Origin: Planctomycetota bacterium
GTDB lineage: Bacteria; Planctomycetota; MHYJ01; JACPRB01
Length of the DNA stretch: 6,603 nucleotides
Direction of reading: 5' to 3'
Assembly (NCBI GenBank): GCA_016200125.1
Contig: JACQFK010000228.1
Span: 1-6,603, forward strand
Below are positions 1 through 5,762 of this stretch, one piece after another. Positions within the stretch are counted from its first letter, which is position 1, and each line of letters begins with the position of its first letter. A model generated the notes under the pieces. It ran no database searches and was not told the DNA's origin. It saw nothing but the letters and a program-made list of their open reading frames with translations. Made by a program: the position numbers and the translations under genes.

Positions 1-25
1 CCCTCTGGGGCCCCCTCACCGGCTG

Positions 26-49
26 ACCTTCCAACGTCGTTGGAATGGT
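26..49. repeat. Palindrome just downstream of the dppC stop
   Basis: Bases 29-45 are a perfect odd palindrome: TTCCAACG, a central T, then CGTTGGAA. If T46 is bulged, pairing extends to 26-28 with 47-49. It begins five bases past the TAA that ends the permease C-terminal fragment (minus strand). It could fold as a hairpin at the end of the importer transcript, but no T-tract follows on the minus strand, so it is not a canonical intrinsic terminator. Its compact dyad would also suit an operator for a regulator of a gene to the left, which is outside the window. Bases 1-25 hold only a GGGGCCCC palindrome (7-14) and nothing else recognisable. Confidence 0.45.
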
Positions 50-54
50 AGCAC

Positions 55-561
55 TTAGGCGCGGGAGCGGGGGTCGAGCGCGTCGCGCAGGCCGTCGCCG
101 AACAGGTTGAAGCCCAGCACCGCGAGCGAGATCGCCAGGCCCGAATAGAGTGCCAGGGTCCGCCGCAGCGCGGGGTCCACGTAGCCGTCGTGCAGCATCG
201 CGCCCCACTCGGCCGTGCCCGCCTCGACCCCCAGGCCGATGAACGAGAGGCCCGCCGCCGTCAGGATCGAGCTGCCCACGCCGAGCGTCGCCACCACGAT
301 CACCGGCCCCAGCGCGTTGGGCAGGACCTCGCGGAAGAGCGTCCGCAGCGGGCCCGCGCCGAGCGCCCGGCTCGCCGTGACGAACTCCTGCTCGCGGAGC
401 GCCAGCACGCTCGCCCTCACCTGCCGGGCGAACTGCGGGATCCCGACCACGCCCACCGAGAGGATCACCGTCCAGAGCCCCGCGCCCATCGGCGCGGCGA
501 TCGCGATCGCCAGCAGCATCCCCGGGAAGGAGAGCAGGATGTCGAGGAAGCGGGAGATCAC
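55..561 (-). CDS. Peptide ABC transporter permease (DppC type), C-terminal fragment of a broken gene
   Basis: This fragment (168 residues from a GTG) is the C-terminal two thirds of a DppC/OppC-type inner-membrane permease, the second membrane subunit of a peptide or nickel ABC importer. It begins at VISRFLDILLSFP, which matches the family segment just after the second membrane helix. It then carries further hydrophobic helices, the EAA coupling loop (about residues 58-82, with TASRALGAG and LPNALGP) that would contact the ATPase, and the typical ending FNLFGDGLRDALDP. The GTG overlaps the TGA of the upstream fragment (558-773), which carries the matching N-terminus. Family members are about 280-300 residues; the two pieces total 239. 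Set against E. coli DppC as I recall it, about 38 residues containing membrane helix 2 are absent and the frame is shifted. The gene is either a pseudogene or an assembly error. It is unlikely to be a genuine separate protein. Confidence 0.85.
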   Translation of the reverse strand: MISRFLDILLSFPGMLLAIAIAAPMGAGLWTVILSVGVVGIPQFARQVRASVLALREQEFVTASRALGAGPLRTLFREVLPNALGPVIVVATLGVGSSILTAAGLSFIGLGVEAGTAEWGAMLHDGYVDPALRRTLALYSGLAISLAVLGFNLFGDGLRDALDPRSRA

Positions 562-773
562 AGCCGCGTGAGGATGTCGCGCCCGGAGTTGTCGGTGCCC
601 AGCCAGTGGCTCGCCGACGCGCCCTGGTTCTGCTCGCCCGGCCGCCAGGTCGCCGGGTCGTGCGGACTCAGGAGGCCGATCAGCCCCGCCATGACGGCGA
701 AGAAGATCACGAGCCCCAGCCCCGCCATCGCGGCCCGGTGGCGGACCAGGACCCTAAGTTTCCGCCTGTCCAT
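558..773 (-). CDS. Peptide ABC transporter permease (DppC type), N-terminal fragment of a broken gene
   Basis: This 71-residue piece has a short basic cytoplasmic N-terminus, a first membrane helix (about residues 16-36), a short periplasmic loop and the family signature HWLGTDNSGRDILTRL (residues 56-71). That signature precedes membrane helix 2 in DppC/OppC permeases. A TGA follows at once, where the family normally continues with an (Y/H)GAR-I-SL type sequence. The ATG lies within the last codons of the DppB-type gene (20-base overlap). It is preceded by a clear Shine-Dalgarno sequence, GAGGG at 780-784, six bases upstream. Translation would therefore start efficiently but yield a truncated product with one helix. 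The rest of the protein resumes in another frame from 561 downward. Confidence 0.8.
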   Translation of the reverse strand: MDRRKLRVLVRHRAAMAGLGLVIFFAVMAGLIGLLSPHDPATWRPGEQNQGASASHWLGTDNSGRDILTRL

Positions 774-1764
774 AGCGGACCCTCGGATCGATGAACGCGT
801 AGAGGAGGTCGACGGCCAGATTCACGATCACGAACGTGAATGCGAGGACGAGCACCGCGCCGCCGATCGACTCGTACTCGGTTTCCCGCACCGACGTGAG
901 GATGTAGGTCCCCATCCCGTCCCAGTCGAACACGGTCTCCGTGAGCACCGCGCCGCCGAGCAGGTAGCCGAATTCGAGGCCCATCAGGGTCACGATGGGG
1001 AGCGCGGCGTTCCGGAGCGCATGGACCAGCACCACGCGGCGGGGCGCGGCCCCCTTGGCCCGGGCCGTCCGGATGTAGTCGCTCTCCAGGACTTCGAGCA
1101 GCGCCGACCGGGTGATGCGCGCGGTCATCGCGAGCGGGATCGTGGAGAGCGCGAGCGCCGGCAGCAGCAGGTGGCGCAGCGCGTCGAGGAACATCGCGCC
1201 CTCGCCCATGAGGAGCGTGTCGATCAGCAGGAAGCCGGTCCGGTTCGTCACCAGGAGTTCGGCGCTGAGGTTGCCGCTGACCGGGAGGGGCGGGGTGAAG
1301 GCCAGGATCAGGAGCAGCGCGAGCCAGAACACCGGAACCGAGACGCCGGCGAGCGCGACGCTCATCGAGGCGTAGTCGATCCAGCGGCCCTTGTACACCG
1401 CCGAGAGGATGCCGAAGGCCAGGCCGCCCAGCAGCGCGATCGCCATCGACGCGACGCTAAGCTCGATCGTGTGGGGCAGCTTCCTCGCGATCTGCGCGCC
1501 GACCTTCTCGTTCGACCGCTTGTACGAGTCTCCCAGGTCGCCCCGGAGCAGCTTGCCCAGGTAGATCCCGTACTGGACGAGGAGGGGGCGGTCGAAGCCG
1601 CGCTCCCGCCGCACCCGCTCGCGGAGCTCGCGGGGCGCCTTCTCGCCCACGATCGCCGTCGTCGGATCGCCCGGCACGGCGCGCATGAGGATGAAGACGA
1701 TGAAGGAAACCGCCCAGAGCACCACCGGAAGGAACAGCAGGCGGCGCACGACGTACGAGGTCAC
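754..1764 (-). CDS. Peptide ABC transporter permease, DppB/OppB type
   Basis: This 336-residue inner-membrane permease is the first membrane subunit of a peptide-type ABC importer. The N-terminus has the family pattern YVVRRLLFLPVV (first helix, about 9-28), followed by MRAVPGDP (28-34) and a conserved periplasmic region ending in RGDLGDSY. Five further hydrophobic helices follow from about residue 100. The EAA cytoplasmic loop, RTARAKGAAPRRVVLVHALRNA (232-253), is close to consensus and should dock on the ATPase; GGAVLTETVFDWDGMG (270-285) is also family-typical, and the protein ends FIDPRVRYG. Length is normal. I chose the GTG at 1764 because it overlaps the TGA of the substrate-binding gene (GTGA), which suggests translational coupling, and because the protein then starts where relatives do. 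The same frame stays open far upstream, inside the binding-protein gene, but that part is a shadow. Confidence 0.93.
   Translation of the reverse strand: MTSYVVRRLLFLPVVLWAVSFIVFILMRAVPGDPTTAIVGEKAPRELRERVRRERGFDRPLLVQYGIYLGKLLRGDLGDSYKRSNEKVGAQIARKLPHTIELSVASMAIALLGGLAFGILSAVYKGRWIDYASMSVALAGVSVPVFWLALLLILAFTPPLPVSGNLSAELLVTNRTGFLLIDTLLMGEGAMFLDALRHLLLPALALSTIPLAMTARITRSALLEVLESDYIRTARAKGAAPRRVVLVHALRNAALPIVTLMGLEFGYLLGGAVLTETVFDWDGMGTYILTSVRETEYESIGGAVLVLAFTFVIVNLAVDLLYAFIDPRVRYGQAET
780..784 (-). promoter_or_regulatory. Shine-Dalgarno sequence for the DppC-type gene
   Basis: On the minus strand GAGGG sits six bases upstream of the ATG at 773, inside the end of the DppB-type gene. It supports that start and shows that an internal operon gene here uses a standard ribosome binding site, unlike the three genes at the heads of transcription units. 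Confidence 0.7.
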
Positions 1765-3293
1765 TTGGCCCAGCTCGCCGCGTAGAACCGGTACTCGATG
1801 GGATGCATGTTGTAGTTCACCTGCCTCGACAGTCCGATCAGCTGCCGGACGTGGACCAGCGGGATCGTCGGGAGGACCTCGCGGTAGCGCGCATAGGCTG
1901 CGGCCAGCAGCGCGTTCCGCTTCGGGACGTCGAGCTCGGACTGCGCCTTCCGGACGGCGTCGTTGAACTCGGGGTCGTCGAAGAAGGAGGCGTTCATGCT
2001 GTCCTTCGAGTCGCCGTGGAGCAGGGGATAGTAGAAGTTGTCGGGATCGGGGATGTCGGCGATCCAGCCCAGCAGGTACATCGGGTGGTTCGCCTCCTTG
2101 TACTTCTGGTCGTAGGCGGCCTTGTCGTAGCCGGTCAGCTTCACCTCGAGCCCGATCTTGCGCAGCTGGTCCTTGACGAACTCGGCCGCGCGCAGCGGCT
2201 CCGGCACGTAGGGCCGGGAGAAGGTCATGTGGATCAGCTCGACCTCCTTCGACTCCAGCTTCACCTTGGCGAGGAACTCCTTCGCATTCTCCAGGTCGAC
2301 CTCGTAGGGCGGGGTGGGGCAGGCGTTCTTCCACAGCAGCGGGGGGACGAGGTTGGCCGCGGGTTCGGCCAGCCCGTGATAGGCCAGCTCGTTCAGCGTT
2401 TTCCGGTCGAGCGCCAGCGACACCGCGCGCCGGAAGTTGGGGTCGCTGTAGGGGGCGCGCTTCAGGTTGAAGCCCAGGTAGCTCACCGTGAGCGAGCTCT
2501 CCGTGTCGACTTTCGTGGCCGGATCGGCGCCGAGGGTCTTCAGGTCGGCGAGCGTCGGATGGTCGACCACGTGGACCTCGCCCTTCCGCAGCTTCTCGAT
2601 CGCCGTCTGGGGCGACTTCACCGGGACGACGATCACGCGGTCGATCGCCGGTCGTGGGCCCCAATAGGATTCGTTGCGGTCGAGCACGATCCGGACGTCG
2701 CGGTCCCAGCGCGCCAGCCTGTAGGGCCCGCTGCCGACGGGATTGACCGGGAACTTGTCGCCCTGCGCCTTGACCGCCGTGGGCGAGACGATGTGGGCGG
2801 CGAAGAGGGTGAGGTTGTAGAGGATCACCACGGAGGGCTGCTTCAGCGTGAACACCACCCGGTGGGTGCCGTCCGCGTGGACATCGACGATGTCCGTGAA
2901 GCTGGACCCGTAGGGGCAGGGCGTCTTCGGACGGTTCGGGTGGTCGGGCTTGAGGAAGCGCTCGAAGGAGAAGACGACCGCCGCGGCGTCCAGCGGCGTG
3001 CCGTCATGGAACTGGATCCCCTTGCGGAGCTCGAAGGTCAGCGTCTTCCCGTCCGGCGAGAAGCTCCAGCGCTCGGCCAGCTTCGGCTCGAGCTCGACGC
3101 TGTCGCCCTTGTAGGTCACGAGCGAGTCGTAGAGGCTCTGGATGACCTTCGCGTCCTCCCCCCATTCGATCTCCGCGGGGTCGAGGGTCGAGGAGTCGGC
3201 GCTGCGGGCCCAGATGAGCGCCTTCTTGTCCGTAGATTCGCCGGAGCAGGAGAGAAGCGACAGGCCCAGGACGGCGCAAAGGACCCGGTTCAT
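1761..3293 (-). CDS. Peptide-type ABC transporter substrate-binding lipoprotein (SBP family 5)
   Basis: This 510-residue extracytoplasmic solute-binding protein is of the DppA/OppA class. A short lipoprotein signal (residues 1-15) ends in LLS just before Cys16, so the mature protein should be lipid-anchored. Family features in order are: DPAEIEWGEDAKVIQSLYDSL (37-57, shown here as the N-terminal lobe start); AERWSFSPDGKTLTFELR (73-90) and FHDGTPL (95-101), the family 5 signature; NPVGSGPYRL (184-193); the RRAVSLALDR helix (288-297); GWIADIPDPDNFYYPLL (409-425), typical of peptide binders; and IPLVH (477-481). The ATG at 3293 places the signal peptide correctly; the frame is open further upstream but the sequence there is not signal-like. 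The gene heads the importer operon and overlaps the DppB-type gene by four bases. The ligand cannot be predicted: dipeptides or oligopeptides are most likely, with nickel or glycosides less so. Confidence 0.93.
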   Translation of the reverse strand: MNRVLCAVLGLSLLSCSGESTDKKALIWARSADSSTLDPAEIEWGEDAKVIQSLYDSLVTYKGDSVELEPKLAERWSFSPDGKTLTFELRKGIQFHDGTPLDAAAVVFSFERFLKPDHPNRPKTPCPYGSSFTDIVDVHADGTHRVVFTLKQPSVVILYNLTLFAAHIVSPTAVKAQGDKFPVNPVGSGPYRLARWDRDVRIVLDRNESYWGPRPAIDRVIVVPVKSPQTAIEKLRKGEVHVVDHPTLADLKTLGADPATKVDTESSLTVSYLGFNLKRAPYSDPNFRRAVSLALDRKTLNELAYHGLAEPAANLVPPLLWKNACPTPPYEVDLENAKEFLAKVKLESKEVELIHMTFSRPYVPEPLRAAEFVKDQLRKIGLEVKLTGYDKAAYDQKYKEANHPMYLLGWIADIPDPDNFYYPLLHGDSKDSMNASFFDDPEFNDAVRKAQSELDVPKRNALLAAAYARYREVLPTIPLVHVRQLIGLSRQVNYNMHPIEYRFYAASWAK

Positions 3294-3303
3294 GGTGCTT
3301 TCT

Positions 3304-3332
3304 GTTTTAGGGCGTTGCGGGCCAGGCGTCAA
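3304..3332 (-). promoter_or_regulatory. Candidate sigma70-like promoter of the importer operon
   Basis: On the minus strand, TTGACG (3332-3327) is separated by 17 bases from TAAAAC (3309-3304). These match the -35 and -10 consensus at 5/6 and 4/6 positions. A transcription start about seven bases further on would fall near 3297, only about four bases before the ATG at 3293. There is no good Shine-Dalgarno sequence (only AGAAAG nearby). This implies an almost leaderless message. The assignment rests on motif match and spacing only. Confidence 0.5.
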
Positions 3333-3339
3333 CGAAAGG

Positions 3340-3368
3340 TTGGGCGACTCCGGTGTCGCAAGTATAGT
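3340..3368 (+). promoter_or_regulatory. Candidate sigma70-like promoter of the fused E1 gene
   Basis: TTGGGC (3340-3345) lies 17 bases from TATAGT (3363-3368). The -10 matches consensus at 5/6 positions and the -35 at only 3/6. The predicted start, near 3375, coincides with the ATG at 3376, so the message may be leaderless. The -35 box is seven bases from the divergent -35 box of the importer promoter. A CAAC-N5-GTTG dyad (3330-3342) overlaps both -35 boxes and could be a shared operator, though such a short dyad may be chance. Confidence 0.5.
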
Positions 3369-3375
3369 GAAGCGC

Positions 3376-5667
3376 ATGCAGCTCCTGGAGTTCCTCTCGC
3401 TGGAGTGTCCCTTCCTGCTCCCGGCGGCGCGGAAGGATCCCTCGCGAGCGGCGGTCCTCCGCGCGCTCGACGACGCCTTCGCGCTGAACAAGACGGAGGC
3501 CGGCTCGACCCTGTACCCGGGAGTCTCGGCGGCCGACGCGGCCCGGCGGTCCCAGGCGGCGCTGCGGGAGTTGGTCGAAGGCTTTTACCGGAGGGAGGAA
3601 CTCAAGGCGTCGCTGACGACGCCGGAGCGGCTCGAGATGCACCGCGCCATGGTGCTCAGCCGCACGGTCGACGAGCTGCTCAAGCGGATGTTCCAGGAGA
3701 AGAAGATGGCCTGGGAGGGCCATCCCTCGCCGCAGAAGGGCTTCCGGGGGTTCGGGCAGGAGGCGGTGGCGGGCCTGGCGCTGCGGCTCCGGCGGGGCAG
3801 CGAGGAGGGGGACCTCGTCTGTCCGCTGATCCGCGACCTCGCCGCCACGCTGATGTACACCGACGATCCGGTCCGGGTCGTCCTCTCCCAGGTGGGGAAG
3901 AAAGGCACCGCCTTCGACGGCCGCGACCTGCACGTCGGCGCGCTGGAGAAGGGCGTGCTCCCGCCGACGGCGCCGCTGGCGATCGGCACCCAGACGCTGG
4001 TCGGCCTGGCCTACGCCGCCAAGCTCCGGAAGCAGGATCGCGTCTTCCTCTCGCTCCTCGGCGAGGGCGGCAGTTCGCTGGGCGAGTGGCACGAGGCGGT
4101 CAACTTCGCGTCGGTCCAGCGGCTCAACGTGATCTTCGTGATCGAGAACAACCACTGGGCGCTGGGCACGCGGAGCACGGAGCAGTCGGCGGCGGCGCGC
4201 TTCGCGCTCAAGGCGGCCGGCTACGGCATCCCCGGCGTCACGATCTTCGGCAACGACCCCGACGAAGTCGCGGCGGCCGGCGCCTGGGCGGCGGAGCGGG
4301 CGCGGGCGGGGAAGGGTCCGGCGCTCCTCGAGTTGATGACCTACCGGCGCCCCGGTCACGCCCACCACGACGACGACCGCTTCCACGGAGCCGGCGGCAT
4401 CAAGGGCTACGAGGATGCGGAGGAGCGGGCCCTCTGGGAGGCGGCCGACCCGATCGCGCTCTACGAAAAGCGCCTGGCGGACGAAGGCCTCCTCGACGCG
4501 AAGAAGATCGCCGGCATCCGGGGTGAGGCGGCGGCGCGCGCGGCGGCGGCCGAGAAGGCGGCGGAGGCCGCCCCCTGGCCGACGGCGGCCGACCTCGAGG
4601 ACCGCGTGTTCGCCGAGCGCGTCGATCCCGCGCCGAAGGAGCCCCCGCGCGCGGAAAAAAAGACGATGACCTACGACGAGGCGATCCGCCAGGCGATGAT
4701 CGAGGCGATGGAGCGCGACCCGCGGGTGTTCGTCCTCGGCGAGGACGTGGGCGGCCGCTACGGCGGCGCCTTCGGGGTGACGCGCGGTCTGGTGAAGCAG
4801 TTCGGCCCCGAACGCTGCCTGAACACGCCGATCGCCGAGAGCGCGATCGTCGGCTGCGGCGTGGGCGCGGCGATCGCGGGGCTGCGGCCCATCGTGGAGA
4901 TGCAGTTCGCGGACTTCGTCGCCTGCGGCTTCAACGCGCTGGTGAACAACGCCGCGAAGAACCATTGGCGCTTCTGCCGAGCGGTGCCGCTGGTCGTCCG
5001 CCTTCCCTACGGCGGGGCCACCGGGACCGGCGAAAGGCTGCTGGGCGGCGGCCCCTATCATTCGCAGTGCCCCGAGGCCTGGTTCCTGAGGACGCCCGGG
5101 CTCAAGATCGTCGCGCCTGCCACGCCCTCCGACGCGAAGGGGCTGCTCACGGCGGCGATCCGGGACAACAACCCGGTGGTCTTCCTCGAGGCAAAGGGGC
5201 TCTACGGCATCTTCAGCCCGGAGCGCGCCGAGGCGGTGCCCCTGGGCGACTTCGAGGTTCCGATCGGCCGGGGCCTGATCCGGCGGGCGGGACGCGACGT
5301 CTCCGTGATCGCCTATGGACCGATGGTCCACGCCGCGCTCGCCGCCGCGGAGACCCTGGGCCGCGAGGGGATCGACCTCGAGGTCGTCGACCTCCGTTCG
5401 ATCGTGCCGATGGACGAAGCCCTGGTCACGGCGTCCGTCGCGAAGACGCACCGCGCGATCGTCCTCCACGAGGATTCGCGCCGGGGCGGCGTCGGCGCGG
5501 AAGTGGCGGCGATCCTGGCGGAGAAGTCGATCTTCGATCTGGAGGCGCCGATTCTCCGGGTGGCGGCCCCCGACATGCCGGCGCCCTACTCGCCGCCGCT
5601 TGAGAGCGCCTACCTGCCCGGCCCGAAGGGCGTGATCGCCGCCGCGCGCTCGCTCATGAAGTATTAG
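3376..5667 (+). CDS. Fused 2-oxoacid dehydrogenase E1, alpha and beta subunits in one chain
   Basis: This 763-residue cytoplasmic enzyme performs the first step of a 2-oxoacid dehydrogenase complex: thiamine-diphosphate-dependent decarboxylation and reductive acylation of E2 lipoyl groups. The alpha part follows an unusual N-terminal stretch of about 85 residues. It has GQEAVAG (127-133), the cofactor motif from GEG (229-231) to ENN (257-259), and the loop RRPGHAHHDDDRFHG (324-338). In the cofactor motif Glu230 stands where Asp is usual. An Ala/Glu/Pro-rich linker (about 385-430) leads to the beta part from Met431. That part has Glu456 in GEDVGG (thiamine activation), GGGPYHSQCPEAWF with His562, and a transketolase C-terminal domain from about 632. 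The substrate could be pyruvate, branched-chain 2-oxoacids or acetoin, and the sequence does not decide. No E2 or E3 gene is nearby. I chose ATG 3376 by the promoter position; GTG 3367 is an in-frame alternative. Neither has a good ribosome binding site. Confidence 0.94.
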   Translation: MQLLEFLSLECPFLLPAARKDPSRAAVLRALDDAFALNKTEAGSTLYPGVSAADAARRSQAALRELVEGFYRREELKASLTTPERLEMHRAMVLSRTVDELLKRMFQEKKMAWEGHPSPQKGFRGFGQEAVAGLALRLRRGSEEGDLVCPLIRDLAATLMYTDDPVRVVLSQVGKKGTAFDGRDLHVGALEKGVLPPTAPLAIGTQTLVGLAYAAKLRKQDRVFLSLLGEGGSSLGEWHEAVNFASVQRLNVIFVIENNHWALGTRSTEQSAAARFALKAAGYGIPGVTIFGNDPDEVAAAGAWAAERARAGKGPALLELMTYRRPGHAHHDDDRFHGAGGIKGYEDAEERALWEAADPIALYEKRLADEGLLDAKKIAGIRGEAAARAAAAEKAAEAAPWPTAADLEDRVFAERVDPAPKEPPRAEKKTMTYDEAIRQAMIEAMERDPRVFVLGEDVGGRYGGAFGVTRGLVKQFGPERCLNTPIAESAIVGCGVGAAIAGLRPIVEMQFADFVACGFNALVNNAAKNHWRFCRAVPLVVRLPYGGATGTGERLLGGGPYHSQCPEAWFLRTPGLKIVAPATPSDAKGLLTAAIRDNNPVVFLEAKGLYGIFSPERAEAVPLGDFEVPIGRGLIRRAGRDVSVIAYGPMVHAALAAAETLGREGIDLEVVDLRSIVPMDEALVTASVAKTHRAIVLHEDSRRGGVGAEVAAILAEKSIFDLEAPILRVAAPDMPAPYSPPLESAYLPGPKGVIAAARSLMKY
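4655..4669 (+). other. A7 tract and ATGA at the alpha/beta joint of the E1 gene
   Basis: Seven consecutive A residues (4655-4661) are read as GAA AAA AAG at the end of the alpha/beta linker, containing the heptamer A AAA AAG. The first Met of the beta domain (ATG 4666) follows, and a TGA in the +1 frame overlaps it (4667-4669). Loss of a single A, by mutation, polymerase slippage or sequencing error, would end the alpha chain at that TGA. The two subunits would then be separate ORFs overlapping by ATGA. AAA is rare among lysine codons in this gene (about two of thirty). Confidence 0.6.
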
Positions 5668-5687
5668 CGTTTCCCCGGCGGAAACGC
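5667..5687. terminator. Short hairpin at the end of the E1 gene, possible terminator
   Basis: GCGTTTCC (5667-5674) pairs perfectly with GGAAACGC (5680-5687) around a five-base loop; the stem begins at the last base of the TAG stop. It sits between convergent genes and so could act in both directions. No T-run follows on either strand, so classic intrinsic termination is doubtful. It may act with the longer inverted repeat downstream or protect the 3' end. Confidence 0.45.
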
Positions 5688-5702
5688 GAGTGTGATGTTC
5701 AC

Positions 5703-5762
5703 CCCCAAGTCACGAAGACACCAATTCAGGAAAAGTATTCTTGGTGTCTTTGTGTCTTGGTG
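5703..5762. repeat. Imperfect inverted repeat with GTGTCTTGG-type arms between convergent genes
   Basis: Bases 5705-5724 pair with 5741-5760, forming a 20-base-pair stem with one mismatch (5710/5755) and one G-T pair (5714/5751). The loop is 16 AT-rich bases (5725-5740). The right arm reads TTGGTGTCTTTGTGTCTTGG. It is visibly less GC-rich than its surroundings. From memory, similar 'protein-coding-like' GTGTCTTGGTG repeats occur at gene ends in many environmental high-GC genomes; I could not check this. It may be a dispersed REP-like element, and in place it could work as a bidirectional terminator. Its right arm and loop lie inside the 3' end of the PAS-protein gene and encode the last dozen or so residues. 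Confidence 0.7.

Noticed and set aside
485..505. GCGATCGC-like repeats (HIP1-like)
   Set aside because: Such words are expected by chance in GC-rich coding sequence full of GCG, ATC and GCC codons, and they fall inside the conserved permease.
190..1785. Long open frame on the plus strand across the two permease genes
   Set aside because: The product is dominated by Arg, Glu, His, Asp and Gln with no recognisable motif. It lies antisense to well-conserved permeases and is a high-GC shadow.
1803..4526. 907-residue open frame on the plus strand crossing the binding-protein and E1 genes
   Set aside because: It spans two real genes on opposite strands, has low-complexity Val/Arg/Gly/Asp composition and no domains; it is a codon-position artefact.
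4655..4661. Programmed -1 ribosomal frameshift at A AAA AAG
   Set aside because: The -1 frame stays open for a long way, giving no defined alternative product, and no downstream stimulatory structure was identified. Polymerase slippage or a one-base indel towards the ATGA stop is the more meaningful reading.
3307..5469. 720-residue open frame on the minus strand opposite E1
   Set aside because: Arg/Glu/Leu-rich mirror of the E1 codons with no family pattern; the E1 motifs on the other strand are unambiguous.
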